Positions 8,311 to 17,385 of a stretch of DNA of 64,000 bases are shown in pieces. This DNA comes from JADCRZ01 sp039921525 (GTDB lineage Bacteria; Bacteroidota; Bacteroidia; Chitinophagales; Chitinophagaceae). The notes beneath the pieces are model-generated. The model worked only from the letters and a program-made list of their open reading frames with translations, ran no database searches and was not told the DNA's origin. Every line of letters begins with the position of its first letter. Position 1 is the first letter of the stretch. The position numbers and the translations under genes were made by a program. The stretch is taken from contig JBDSBP010000102.1 of the NCBI GenBank assembly GCA_039921525.1, positions 32,416-96,415 of the forward strand, in the 5' to 3' direction.

Positions 8311-8877
8311 ATGAATATAGGTTTATATTTTGGGTCATTCAATCCTATTCATATTGGTCACTGTATTATTGCAAATCATGTAATAAATAACACTGCCCTT
8401 GAACAGGTATGGTTTGTTGTTTCTCCACATAACCCGTTAAAAGTCTCCACAACTTTATTGAATGAATACCATCGGTTATATCTCGTACAATTGGCCATAG
8501 AAGGCGAATCATCGCTGCGAGCCAGCGATATTGAATTTCAGTTACCAAGACCATCCTACACAATAGACACACTTACTTACCTGGAAGAAAAATACCCGGC
8601 AAATGATTTTTCAGTTATTATGGGAAGTGATAGTTTTCAAAATTTAAAAAAGTGGAAGAATCACGAATTCCTGGTGGCTCGCTATAAATTAATTGTCTAC
8701 CTGCGTCCCGGCTTTGAAGTGACAAAACTAACCGTTGGAACTACATTGCTCGATTCCCCTCTTCTTCAAATTTCGTCTACCCATATACGTGAGAACATTC
8801 GCAAAAATAAATCAATAAGGTTCCTTGTACCCGATAAAGTAAAAGAAGAAATAGAACGTAATGGCTATTACAGATAA
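8311..8877 (+). CDS. nadD: Nicotinate-nucleotide adenylyltransferase
   Basis: 188 residues. NadD adenylates nicotinate mononucleotide to deamido-NAD. The nucleotidyltransferase motif is GLYFGSFNPIHIGH (4-17) with HIGH, and the second signature ISSTHIREN is near 154-162. VIMGSDSFQNLKKWKN is the usual NadD middle segment. It is 11 bases after feoA and probably co-transcribed. It functions in the pathway started by NadA at 1013. Confidence 0.95.
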   Translation: MNIGLYFGSFNPIHIGHCIIANHVINNTALEQVWFVVSPHNPLKVSTTLLNEYHRLYLVQLAIEGESSLRASDIEFQLPRPSYTIDTLTYLEEKYPANDFSVIMGSDSFQNLKKWKNHEFLVARYKLIVYLRPGFEVTKLTVGTTLLDSPLLQISSTHIRENIRKNKSIRFLVPDKVKEEIERNGYYR

Positions 8878-8943
8878 CAGCAGCAATTACAGACTCAAAA
8901 GCATGCAAATTGAACGTAAGCTTTCTGAATATTCGATTCTGAA

Positions 8944-9294
8944 TTATAAGAATTCTTCCTGTATTTTTTTGGGTAATGATCGCACTATGAGCAGGTAGGA
9001 ATTGTCAATCATCTCTTTGATAAGCTTATTGGTTATGTCAGCGCCTACAGTAACCGTGTTCCATAATTTCTTATTCATGTGATAACCGGGTTGTATGGAC
9101 TCATACTGTTCTCTTAACTCAATTGCCTGATCCGGGTCGCATTTAGCATTAAAGCTTACGGGCATTTGGTTCAGTGAAAGCAATAAAAAGATCTTTCCTT
9201 TAACCTTGAAAACAAGCGTATCATTACCAAAAGGAAAGCTTTCTGTAGTTGACTTTTTTTTCAGGCAATATTCCCTGATTGATTCGGCATCCAT
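8944..9294 (-). CDS. MmcQ/YjbR family protein
   Basis: 116 residues matching the MmcQ/YjbR double-wing fold: IREYCLKKKSTTESFPFGNDTLVFKVKGKIF at the start, then CDPDQAIELREQYESIQPGYHMNKKLWNTV. Members are called DNA-binding by fold similarity only; the cellular role is not established. Convergent with nadD. About 220 bases of featureless sequence separate its start from chrA. Confidence 0.88.
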   Translation of the reverse strand: MDAESIREYCLKKKSTTESFPFGNDTLVFKVKGKIFLLLSLNQMPVSFNAKCDPDQAIELREQYESIQPGYHMNKKLWNTVTVGADITNKLIKEMIDNSYLLIVRSLPKKIQEEFL

Positions 9295-9516
9295 ATTTTA
9301 AATTTACCAACTAATAATATCTTTAAAAACTTTTTCAAGGAAAGGTAAATAAACACCGTCTAAAAGTTTTCAACGACACTTTATAATAATATAAGTGTTC
9401 CACTATTGATGCGCTGATAAGATAGACAAAAGTCATTGAATTTATTGTATGTATATTCAGGAAAGAGAAACAAAAATGAAACCCGTTAACCTTCATAAAA
9501 ATCAAGCTGACTACTG

Positions 9517-10764
9517 ATGATATTGGTTCGTCATATCCCATTTTTAAAAGCAGTTTTTCTACACAGCATAACGGCCTTTGGCGGTCCCCAGGGTCATTTT
9601 GGAATGATGTTAAAAACTTTTGTCAAACAACGCAGGGATATAACTGAAGAAGAATTGCTTGACTATAATGCGTTTTGTAATCTTATGCCTGGAGCTTCCT
9701 CTACTCAAATACTCACCCTGATTGGTTTTAAAAGAGGTGGAGTTTGGCTAGCCGTACTCACATTGCTAATATGGATTCTCCCCGCTAGTATTTTAATGGG
9801 CGCGTTTTCCTTTTTGATCGAAATTATTGAGCAAAAAACGATCAAAACGGATGTTTTTAAATTTATTCAGCCTATGGCAGTGGGTTTTTTGGTATACGCG
9901 GCACTAAGAGCTTTCAAGCTATCTATAAAAAATCCGATCACACAAATTATAATGCTTGTAACCCTTGTTTTTTCTTACTTATTTTTTAGAGCACCCTGGA
10001 TTTTTCCTTTATTGATGCTGATAGGAGGTTTTGTCACAAACCTCAGCAGTAAACGTATTCCTCAAATAGAAGCCAAGCCCCGAAAAATAAAATGGGGAAA
10101 TATCTGGTTATTTGCCAGCATATTTATAATTGCTGGTTTGCTTAGTGAAATGGCCCGTAAACATGATTGGCCAAACCGAAGACCGCTAAACTTATTCGAG
10201 AACACGTATCGTTTTGGAAGCCTGGTATTTGGTGGTGGCCAGGTATTAATACCGCTCATGTACGAACAGTTTGTGGTAAGACCAGAATCTCAAAGAGTTG
10301 TAGAGAAAAATCCGAACGTTGTTAAAATTAATAGAAATGACTTTTATACGGGGGCCGGTGTTGTGCGGGCAATACCGGGACCGGTATTTTCGATAGCCTC
10401 TTTTATGGGAGGAATGGCCATGAAAGACTGGGGAACCACTATGCAGCTTTTGGGATGTGCCATTGGATCCATCGCTATTTTTTTACCAAGTGCCTTACTA
10501 ATACTTTTTTTCTTTCCTATCTGGCACAACATGAAAAAATATGCTGCGGTATACCGAGCCCTCGAAGGCATAAATGCAGTGGTAGTAGGAATTATGTTTG
10601 CTGGTACTTTCTATATGATGAAAGACATTTCAATAGTTGAATTTAGAACGGCAAGTTTGCTAAATATTGCTGTTATTGCTGGTACCTGGGCATTTATTTC
10701 TTTCACTAGACTTCCATCGCCTTTGATTGTCTTTATTTGTTTACTGCTTGGATGGGTCTTCTGA
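9517..10764 (+). CDS. chrA: Chromate transporter, two-domain CHR family
   Basis: 415 residues with about 10-12 membrane segments, the length of the bidomain CHR proteins. Both halves show the family core: FGGPQGHFGMM (about 22-32) followed by EEELLDYNAFCNLMPGASSTQ, and FGGGQVLIPLM (about 233-243) followed later by GAGVVRAIPGPVFSIA. ChrA exports chromate from the cytoplasm, driven by the proton motive force. No chrB regulator is near. Many family members are annotated from sequence alone, so chromate as the physiological substrate is inferred. Confidence 0.92.
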   Translation: MILVRHIPFLKAVFLHSITAFGGPQGHFGMMLKTFVKQRRDITEEELLDYNAFCNLMPGASSTQILTLIGFKRGGVWLAVLTLLIWILPASILMGAFSFLIEIIEQKTIKTDVFKFIQPMAVGFLVYAALRAFKLSIKNPITQIIMLVTLVFSYLFFRAPWIFPLLMLIGGFVTNLSSKRIPQIEAKPRKIKWGNIWLFASIFIIAGLLSEMARKHDWPNRRPLNLFENTYRFGSLVFGGGQVLIPLMYEQFVVRPESQRVVEKNPNVVKINRNDFYTGAGVVRAIPGPVFSIASFMGGMAMKDWGTTMQLLGCAIGSIAIFLPSALLILFFFPIWHNMKKYAAVYRALEGINAVVVGIMFAGTFYMMKDISIVEFRTASLLNIAVIAGTWAFISFTRLPSPLIVFICLLLGWVF

Positions 10765-10843
10765 GGATTTACGGAAAAAACCGCCATCATGCAACAAAGA
10801 ATTACCTCAGCCTTTAATTCCCTTTTTGCAGCAGCTTCGTAAC

Positions 10844-11377
10844 TTACAGCCTATTTCCAGTGGTATCCCTTTCACATAAGTTCTTTAGATTGATTAATGC
10901 GCTCCTGAACCGACCGATTATCTTTTTAGCGAACATCCGGCCAAGTACTCTCGCAAAAAGAATGGATAATTTTCCGTTATTCTGTAAAATAACTTTGGTT
11001 TCTCCATCACCCCATTCTTCGAAGAACCAGTTGTCGCTGGTTTTCAACTTCCAGGAAAGAATATTTAGGTCGAAATGCACGTGTCTATCGTCTATTGCCC
11101 GTATAGTAATAATTCCTTTTACCACTCCTTTATTTTTCCAACTGCAGGAATGCCCTGTCATTTTTGGAGGACCGCTAACCTCCACTTCACATTTAGTTTC
11201 TACTATTTTTAAGGGGCTCCATTGAGGATAGAAATTAAGGTCGGCCACCGTATCTCTCACTTCTGCCAATGTTTTTCTGATAATAACAGCCTGCTCCATA
11301 TTATAAAAGTGCGGAAGCTTTGCAACAATAAAGAGGGCTATCGCAAAAAGAACTAATAAAATGTAAAAGGCAGCCAT
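10844..11377 (-). CDS. Membrane-anchored SRPBCC (polyketide cyclase-like) protein
   Basis: 177 residues from the ATG at 11375-11377. A longer frame begins with TTG at 11419 but adds only an unlikely leader before the hydrophobic segment. The N-terminus has one membrane helix (MAAFYILLVLFAIALFIVA). The rest is an SRPBCC ligand-binding fold: IRKTLAEVRDTVADLNFYPQWSPL, then a beta-rich region with CSWKNKGVVKG and DNWFFEEWGDGETKV. The role is unknown; such domains bind hydrophobic ligands. Convergent with chrA. Confidence 0.78.
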   Translation of the reverse strand: MAAFYILLVLFAIALFIVAKLPHFYNMEQAVIIRKTLAEVRDTVADLNFYPQWSPLKIVETKCEVEVSGPPKMTGHSCSWKNKGVVKGIITIRAIDDRHVHFDLNILSWKLKTSDNWFFEEWGDGETKVILQNNGKLSILFARVLGRMFAKKIIGRFRSALINLKNLCERDTTGNRL

Positions 11378-11484
11378 GAACCAGGGTTTTGATAAATAAA
11401 ATACGCAACCATCTAACAAGATGCAAACAATACTTTTTACAGTTAAAGCCAGCTTGTCTTTTCCTTAAGACCTAATTGGAATAA

Positions 11485-11512
11485 AAAAACCCTCCTTGAT
11501 GGGAGGGTTTTT
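11485..11512 (-). terminator. Rho-independent terminator after the Nfu gene
   Basis: Stem aaaaaccctcc (11485-11495) with ggagggttttt (11502-11512) and loop ttgatg. It lies 20 bases beyond the stop of the minus-strand NifU-like gene and reads as a GC stem plus U-run on that strand. Confidence 0.85.
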
Positions 11513-11531
11513 ATGTGCAATAAATCAATTA

Positions 11532-12125
11532 TTATTCTGCTTCTGCCACTACCTCCCGTACTTCCGGAATCATCCTTTTCATCATTCCTTCAATGCCCGC
11601 TTTTAGCGTGATCATGGACGATGGACAACCTGAACAGGATCCCTGTAACATCAAATTAACCACCCCGTCATTATAACTTTTAAATTGAATGGCACCACCA
11701 TCCATTTCTACAGCAGGTTTTACATAGTTTTCAAGCAATTCCTTTATGCGTTTAACAACATCATCGTCATCAACATCAATAGCATTACCATCTGTCTGGA
11801 AAACGGTTATTTCATCTTCATTCACTACTTCTTTACCTTCTTCCAAATATTCTTTCAAAAACTGCCTGATGGCAGGAATAACATCCTGCCAATCTGTATC
11901 TATAGTTTTAGTGAGGGTAACAAAATTGCTGGCAATAAAAACACTTTTTATAAAAGGAAAACCAAATAATTCGTTGGCCAACGGGGATGGCTTTGCGCTT
12001 TCAACATCGGGAAAATCAATACTTTTTCCGGGATACAATAATTTATTGGCAACAAACTTCATTGTCTCCGGATTAGGAGTCATTTCAGTATATATGCTTA
12101 TAACGGGATTACCTGTCTTTATCAT
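11532..12125 (-). CDS. NifU-like Fe-S cluster carrier (Nfu)
   Basis: 197 residues in two domains: an N-terminal Nfu_N domain (IYTEMTPNPETMKFVANKLL, then SPLANELFGFPFIKSVFI) and a C-terminal NifU domain (about 120-195) with the CxxC of GSCSGCPSS at Cys164 and Cys167. The two cysteines bridge a [4Fe-4S] cluster in a homodimer, which is delivered to target enzymes in the cytoplasm. The middle linker is very acidic. Monocistronic, with its own terminator. NadA, LipA-type enzymes and other Fe-S proteins are plausible clients. Confidence 0.93.
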   Translation of the reverse strand: MIKTGNPVISIYTEMTPNPETMKFVANKLLYPGKSIDFPDVESAKPSPLANELFGFPFIKSVFIASNFVTLTKTIDTDWQDVIPAIRQFLKEYLEEGKEVVNEDEITVFQTDGNAIDVDDDDVVKRIKELLENYVKPAVEMDGGAIQFKSYNDGVVNLMLQGSCSGCPSSMITLKAGIEGMMKRMIPEVREVVAEAE

Positions 12126-12196
12126 AGCTCAACTTTATTTTTACAAAAATAACAATTTTAGATGGCAGCTTGTTATAAAATTTAGAAAGAAAACCT

Positions 12197-12589
12197 TTAA
12201 TGATCATTGTTCTTAACCCGGGACTGCTTGAATTTCCGGCTCAATATATAATTCAGCAAATGAGCTACCAGTATACTTATAACTGCGGGAATTAAAAACC
12301 ATAACTGCCAGGTATGCCAGGCTTGCCTGGCACAAAGCAATAAAATACCGTTACTGAAAATAAAAATTGGCAAAACATTATGATGATGTTTCTGGAAACC
12401 ATGGATTAATGCCAGGCATCCAATCTGGCAGGCCAAAAAGATCATGAAAATTTCAAATCGAATATTTTCGATAATGTTCACACTAAAAATCGGAAGACTG
12501 GAAAGCAATAAAGGTAAAATAGCACAATGTTTATCGCAGGCCAGCGATGTTGTTATACCCGGTGCATCCCAATTAATTTTGTATTTCAT
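12197..12589 (-). CDS. MerC-domain membrane protein
   Basis: 130 residues with four membrane helices and the MerC signature TTSLACDKHCAILPLLLSSLP, in which Cys19 and Cys23 sit at the start of helix 1, plus a histidine-rich loop GFQKHHHN. MerC proteins move divalent metal (mercury in Mer operons). In Bacteroidota they commonly sit next to Fur-family genes, which suggests zinc or another essential metal. It is divergent from the SCO-fur pair, and the 19-base palindrome at 12613-12631 lies 24 bases upstream of its start. Confidence 0.82.
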   Translation of the reverse strand: MKYKINWDAPGITTSLACDKHCAILPLLLSSLPIFSVNIIENIRFEIFMIFLACQIGCLALIHGFQKHHHNVLPIFIFSNGILLLCARQAWHTWQLWFLIPAVISILVAHLLNYILSRKFKQSRVKNNDH

Positions 12590-12612
12590 ATGAATAAATC
12601 AAAAATACATAA

Positions 12613-12631
12613 TTTGCAACAAAGTTGCAAA
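12613..12631. promoter_or_regulatory. 19-base palindromic operator, probably for the Fur-family regulator
   Basis: TTTGCAAC-AAA-GTTGCAAA is a perfect 8-3-8 inverted repeat in the divergent gap between merC and the SCO gene. Position, symmetry and size fit a Fur/Zur dimer site. No second copy was found in the window. The link to the regulator at 13376 is an inference from proximity. Confidence 0.65.
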
Positions 12632-12700
12632 CGGTTTTCGCGACCAAGTAAAATGGTTAAAAGGGTGGTTTGATAGTAACTTTACAAAATAAAAGACTTT

Positions 12701-13330
12701 ATGACGAAAAGACGAAGCTTCTATATCTTGTTTTTTTCTCTTTTGATAATTGTTTTTCTTATTGTATTAACCCGAATGATCCCTGGTTTTGGTGATGTGA
12801 AGTTGCCCGTGCTAAGTTATGTACAGCCATTTAGCTTTACAGACCAGGAAGGAAACCGTATCAGTGAAAAAGATGTATCGGGTAAAGTATATGTAGCTGA
12901 ATATTTTTTTACTACCTGTAAAGGAATTTGCCCTAAAATGAACACAAACATGAAAAAAATATACACAGTATACAATAAAGAAAAGAATTTTCTCATTATG
13001 TCTCATACAGTGGATCCTGATGTTGATAAAGTAGGTAGATTAAAAAGATATGCAGATTCTTTAGGTATCAGTTCACAAAACTGGCATTTACTAACAGGCA
13101 GAAAAGATAGTTTATATTATGCGGCACGGGTAAGTTATTTGCTGGATGATCCCCAAAATAATAATGAGAAAATCGAGGAGCAATTCCTTCATACACAGTT
13201 TTTTGCTTTGGTTGACAAAAAAGGAAGGGTAAGAAAAATCTACGATGGTCTTAAAAAAGATGATATTTCGCAATTGACCAAAGATATTAGCAAGCTGTTG
13301 CAGGAAGAAGTCACCAATACGAATTTATGA
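12701..13330 (+). CDS. SCO1/SenC family copper chaperone-like protein
   Basis: 209 residues: an N-terminal membrane anchor (about 8-26) and a thioredoxin-like domain outside the cytoplasmic membrane. The copper site is visible as TTCKGICPKMN with Cys73 and Cys77 and a distal His164 in LHTQFF. SCO proteins deliver copper to the CuA site of cytochrome oxidase or reduce its thiols. No oxidase genes are adjacent. It shares the divergent promoter region with merC and is followed 45 bases later by the Fur gene, which suggests metal-responsive control. Confidence 0.9.
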   Translation: MTKRRSFYILFFSLLIIVFLIVLTRMIPGFGDVKLPVLSYVQPFSFTDQEGNRISEKDVSGKVYVAEYFFTTCKGICPKMNTNMKKIYTVYNKEKNFLIMSHTVDPDVDKVGRLKRYADSLGISSQNWHLLTGRKDSLYYAARVSYLLDDPQNNNEKIEEQFLHTQFFALVDKKGRVRKIYDGLKKDDISQLTKDISKLLQEEVTNTNL

Positions 13331-13375
13331 TTACTGAATTAACAATCTGTTTTTTGGAATGTTAGTAGTATACAG

Positions 13376-13798
13376 ATGGATAAAGAGATAAATCATATTT
13401 TAAAACGTAACCAGTTAAGCGTTACTGAAAGTCGCACAAGAATTTTGGAATTATTTCTGTCCTTAAACGGGGCGTTGGCTCATGGGGACATAGAAAAAAA
13501 AGCAGGTGAGAAGTTCGACAGGGTAACGGTATATCGAACCTTACAGTCTTTCCTTGACAAGGGAATAATACATAGTATTCCTACTGCAGATAATTCAATT
13601 CGATATGCTTTGTGTAAAGACAATTGTTCCGAAGGTCATCATCATGATAATCACATTCATTTTGTATGTAAAATTTGCGGTACTACCACCTGCCTCGACG
13701 AAGTGCATATACCTGCGGTGAAGTTGCCTGGAGGTTTTAAAATGCAGCAGATCGAAATGGTAGTTAGCGGTATGTGTAAGGACTGTAATAAAAAGTAA
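13376..13798 (+). CDS. Fur-family metal-responsive repressor
   Basis: 140 residues. An N-terminal winged helix (about 10-78, with DRVTVYRTLQSFLDKGIIH) is followed by the dimerisation domain with HHHDNHIHFVCKICG. Two CxxC pairs, Cys98/Cys101 and Cys134/Cys137, form the structural zinc site. The His-rich segment 88-95 is part of the sensory metal site. Association with merC and SCO suggests zinc sensing (Zur-like), but sequence alone does not separate Zur from Fur. It probably binds the palindrome at 12613-12631 and is co-transcribed with the SCO gene. Confidence 0.9.
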   Translation: MDKEINHILKRNQLSVTESRTRILELFLSLNGALAHGDIEKKAGEKFDRVTVYRTLQSFLDKGIIHSIPTADNSIRYALCKDNCSEGHHHDNHIHFVCKICGTTTCLDEVHIPAVKLPGGFKMQQIEMVVSGMCKDCNKK

Positions 13799-13893
13799 GT
13801 ATAACGTTCAATGTTTCCATCAAGTCGTTACGCTTCTGATGGACAGCGGTAATGCGGGAGCGGCCTTTATTCGTACCAAACAAGGATAAAAAA

Positions 13894-13924
13894 TAAAGCC
13901 CCGATGTAGACACACCGGGACTTT
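13894..13924 (-). terminator. Probable terminator downstream of the oligopeptidase gene
   Basis: On the minus strand AGTCCCG (13922-13916) pairs with CGGGGCT (13903-13897), one mismatch, around a 12-base loop, and is followed by TTATTTTTTA. It lies about 105 bases after the peptidase stop. Confidence 0.5.
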
Positions 13925-14028
13925 TGGTTAAGGCTCTGATTAGTAGCTATATTAAATATCTTATATTAGAGGTACAAATATACTACCTGCATATTACACT
14001 TACAACAAAAGGATATACCCTTTTAGTG

Positions 14029-15762
14029 TTATTCTGAAATTGCCAGGATATTTTCCAACTCTTTCTGTACAAAAAGCATCAGGATTTCTATATGGCTGGC
14101 CGAAAGATCAAGTTTCAGGCCGGCGGCTTCATATAATTCTGGTAACGTTCGCGTGCCACCCAGCGACAATGCCCGGGTATAGTTGTCCAAAGCCGATTCT
14201 TTATTTTCCTTGAACTGTTTCCACATACCTATCGCTCCCAGTTGAGCAATTCCATACTCTATATAATAAAAAGGTACCTCAAACAAGTGTAGTTGGCGCT
14301 GCCAGGAAAAACGTCGAAATTCATCCAGTCCGCTCCAGTCAATTGAGGCGGAACTAAATTCTGTTAATATTTCCATCCATTTATCACCCCGTTCTTCTAA
14401 AGAATGGGCAGGGTTTTCATAGACCCAATGCTGGAATTTATCTATAATAGCAATCCAGGGAAAAATAGTAATTACCCGTTCCAGTTGGTGTTCTTTGGCT
14501 CTTTGGAGTTCTTCGTCTTTCGTAAAAAAGGTATTCCAATAATCCATACTAAACAATTCCATAGCCATGCTGGCAACCTCGGCTATCTCCATTGGATAAT
14601 CCTTGAAGGAGCTTAATTCAAGAGGATGAGCTAAAAAAGAATGAACCGCATGGCCCCCTTCATGTACCATGGTTGTTACATCATGCATTTGTCCAGCAGC
14701 ATTCATGAAAATAAAAGGAGCGCCGCTTTCTGCCAATGGGCAATTATAGCCGCCGGGCGCTTTTCCTTTCCTGCTTTCCAGGTCAAGATGCCCGATTGCT
14801 TTCATTTTTTTCAAACATTCCCCAAAAAAAGGGCGTAATTGTTTAAAACAATCTATTGATTTTTCGATTAATTCGTCGCTATTCTTAAATGGATTTAGCG
14901 GCGTTATCCCTTCGGCCTCCGCCTCAACATCCCAGGGGCGTAATGTTTCCAGGTTTAGTTTTTTTCGCTTGTTTTCATAAATAATATCTACTAACGGCAG
15001 AACGTGCTTCTTAACGGCATCGTGAAATTGAAAACAATCCTCCTTTGAATAATCAAATCTTCCCATTTCCACGAACTTATAATCACGATAGTTCTTGAAA
15101 TCCGCGTTTTGAGCTACCTGGTGTCGCTTTTGAATTAATTGTGAATACATTTCATTAAGCACTTCCTTATCCTTTAATCTTCTTTCCTGGATCTTCATAT
15201 AGACCTCCTCGCGAAGCGCCCGGTCATGACTTTCGAGGAATTTGGCAGCTTGCTGTAAAGTATACTCCTGTCCTTTTACATCTATTGTCATTTTCCCGGA
15301 AATAACCCCGTATTGCTGAGCCAAAACACTCAATTCGGATTGAAGCGGTATGTTTTTTTCCCTAAACAATTCAATGTTCTTTTTTACGGATCGCAGATAA
15401 GTAAAATATTTTTTCTGATCCAATTCCGAAGTGAACGGAGATTCTATCAATTTCTTATTCAACTTATCGGCATAAGGTTGAATATAAGGTTGAATTTGCA
15501 TTACAAAGAAGGTAAAAGCCTCTTCCAATGCTTTGTTTTCGGTATCGCAAGTCATTTTGATCTGTCTCCAGCAGGCATCTTCGCTCACAACGGCTTCTAA
15601 TTCACTACTGTCTTTCAACCATTGTTCCAGATCTTCCCGGGAATTAATTTCCCTATCCAATAAATTTTTAAAAAAGGGCTCAAGCTGCTCCCAATCTGAT
15701 AACCTGAATTCGCTGGGCATAAAATGCCTTTTGAGTTTTTCAATATCTGCACTATAATTCAT
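14029..15762 (-). CDS. pepF: M3 family oligoendopeptidase (PepF type)
   Basis: 577 residues, normal for PepF-like M3 peptidases. The gluzincin motif TMVHEGGHAVHSF places HEGGH at 367-371, with a downstream Glu in EIAEVASMAMELF as the third zinc ligand. The N-terminal half is the helical cap. This is a cytoplasmic metallopeptidase that cleaves short peptides. There is no signal peptide. It is followed on the same strand by a weak terminator. The DUF5606 gene lies 53 bases upstream and may share its transcript. Confidence 0.93.
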   Translation of the reverse strand: MNYSADIEKLKRHFMPSEFRLSDWEQLEPFFKNLLDREINSREDLEQWLKDSSELEAVVSEDACWRQIKMTCDTENKALEEAFTFFVMQIQPYIQPYADKLNKKLIESPFTSELDQKKYFTYLRSVKKNIELFREKNIPLQSELSVLAQQYGVISGKMTIDVKGQEYTLQQAAKFLESHDRALREEVYMKIQERRLKDKEVLNEMYSQLIQKRHQVAQNADFKNYRDYKFVEMGRFDYSKEDCFQFHDAVKKHVLPLVDIIYENKRKKLNLETLRPWDVEAEAEGITPLNPFKNSDELIEKSIDCFKQLRPFFGECLKKMKAIGHLDLESRKGKAPGGYNCPLAESGAPFIFMNAAGQMHDVTTMVHEGGHAVHSFLAHPLELSSFKDYPMEIAEVASMAMELFSMDYWNTFFTKDEELQRAKEHQLERVITIFPWIAIIDKFQHWVYENPAHSLEERGDKWMEILTEFSSASIDWSGLDEFRRFSWQRQLHLFEVPFYYIEYGIAQLGAIGMWKQFKENKESALDNYTRALSLGGTRTLPELYEAAGLKLDLSASHIEILMLFVQKELENILAISE

Positions 15763-15815
15763 AATCGCTTATGTTCAAAAAATAACTAATAGTTTATGTT
15801 TCGGTAGTGATAGGA

Positions 15816-16292
15816 CTATTTTTCCTTATCTGCTTTTACCGGCTCCGTTGATTCATCTGCTTTTTCGTCTTCTTTTACCACATCCTCATCCGCTGTTTCA
15901 TTAGCCTCTGGTTCGGGCACTTTGAATTCAACCTTGCCCTGAAGCAAATCATACCATTTGATCATTTTCTTCATGTCACTGATATATACTCTTTCAAAAT
16001 CCATATCAGGATAAACAATTTGAAAATAAATTTTTACAGCCTTGCTGTCTTTTGTGTCAGGCACCTTCTCCGTATGCTGTTCCATGGCTTTGAACAAATC
16101 TGCCAGGTTAATATTTTCTTTCACAGTATACACTTCGATACTTTCCAGGTGCGAGAAATTATGTACCCGGCTAGCCACAAATTTGGTACTGTTATCATCC
16201 AGTGAACGAACGATTGCGCCATCAGTTTTACTGTTCAGCAGTTCATACAGTCCCGTGAGGCCGGTGATGGCAACGATTTTATTATATTCCAT
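15816..16292 (-). CDS. DUF5606 protein
   Basis: 158 residues. The N-terminal part (MEYNKIVAITGLTGLYELLN, then DGAIVRSLDDNSTKFVASR) matches DUF5606, a small cytoplasmic family widespread in Bacteroidota. The last 30 residues are a low-complexity acidic tail (Glu, Asp, Ala, Lys). The function is not known. It is upstream of the oligopeptidase in the same orientation. Confidence 0.85.
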   Translation of the reverse strand: MEYNKIVAITGLTGLYELLNSKTDGAIVRSLDDNSTKFVASRVHNFSHLESIEVYTVKENINLADLFKAMEQHTEKVPDTKDSKAVKIYFQIVYPDMDFERVYISDMKKMIKWYDLLQGKVEFKVPEPEANETADEDVVKEDEKADESTEPVKADKEK

Positions 16293-16547
16293 ACTTGATC
16301 AACATTTAAAGGATGTGCAAGATAACCCACAGAATTGGATTGATTTTACACTTTATTTCATTTTTAATTGAAAGATAGAAATTGAGGTGAATATTTAACA
16401 ATGGATATAACTCAATAACCTGTTTTCTATAAAATAATTGAGCTATTTTCCTGGGTATAAAAATATATCCAAAAAACACTGTTTCCAAACTGCAAACTTA
16501 AATTCGTGTTAATTGTAAAATTAAATAAACAGTTTAAATTTCTAAAA

Positions 16548-17117
16548 ATGATAGATTCAATAATCAGGCAACGCAGAACAATTAAGCCGGCACAGATGAA
16601 CGGTAAGGTAATTCAAGATGAGTTAATCGATGTTTTATTAGAACTTGCCAATTGGGCGCCAACCCATGGAAGAACGGAACCTTGGAGATTTATCGTTTAC
16701 GCCAATGAAAAAGCGCGTGCATTTTGCGAAGATCATGCTAAATTATACAAGAATAACACCGCAACGGACAAGTATAAGGATGTTACGTATGAAAAGCTGC
16801 TTCATGCCTCCGATGGTGCATCACACGTGGTTGTGGCATATATGAAAAGAGGAAATAATCCAAATATACCAGAGATCGAAGAAGTAGTCGCTACAAGCGC
16901 TGCCATTCAAAATTTACTGTTAGCTTCAGAAGCGCATGGTGTTGCCGTATTTTGGAGTACTTCCGGAATGGTTCATCATGAAATTTTAAAAGACTACCTT
17001 GAATTAAGGCAGGAAGATATTGTTTTGGGATTTCTGTTTCTTGGATTTACAGATGATCCTGCAAAAGAGGGAAAAAGATTAATTCCCATGTCTGAAAAGG
17101 TAAAATGGATTAAATAA
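16548..17117 (+). CDS. Nitroreductase family protein
   Basis: 189 residues from the ATG at 16548; a GTG at 16506 gives a longer frame whose extra residues fall outside the family fold. FMN-dependent NAD(P)H oxidoreductase fold: IIRQRRTIKPAQMNG at the start, ANWAPTHGRTEPWRFIV for FMN binding, then SAAIQNLLLASEAHGVAVFWSTSG and VLGFLFLGF at the end. It resembles the YdjA subgroup. The physiological substrate is unknown. It appears monocistronic. Confidence 0.9.
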   Translation: MIDSIIRQRRTIKPAQMNGKVIQDELIDVLLELANWAPTHGRTEPWRFIVYANEKARAFCEDHAKLYKNNTATDKYKDVTYEKLLHASDGASHVVVAYMKRGNNPNIPEIEEVVATSAAIQNLLLASEAHGVAVFWSTSGMVHHEILKDYLELRQEDIVLGFLFLGFTDDPAKEGKRLIPMSEKVKWIK

Positions 17118-17385
17118 AGTTTTAGATCGGTCTAAACGAGGTAATGATCTCGCAACTCAATTTAAAAGTTGCATTGCCTTTGGTAAATATATTCCAGGAT
17201 AATTACTCACCATCCAAAACGCATCGTACACAAAGAGTTCGCAGGAGGAGTAGGATTCGCCAAAGTAATCATGTTTCAAACGTAGTTTTATCAGTAATTA
17301 CAAATTGTAGGTTGAAATAGATCTTGTTAGCTCTTATTATTAACGTTTTTATGTAATATCGCTTGAGCGGCCAAAATTACTTCCC

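Noticed and set aside
13816..13843. Inverted repeat tccatca / tgatgga after the Fur gene
   Set aside because: Seven-base stem with a 14-base loop and no T-run; too weak.
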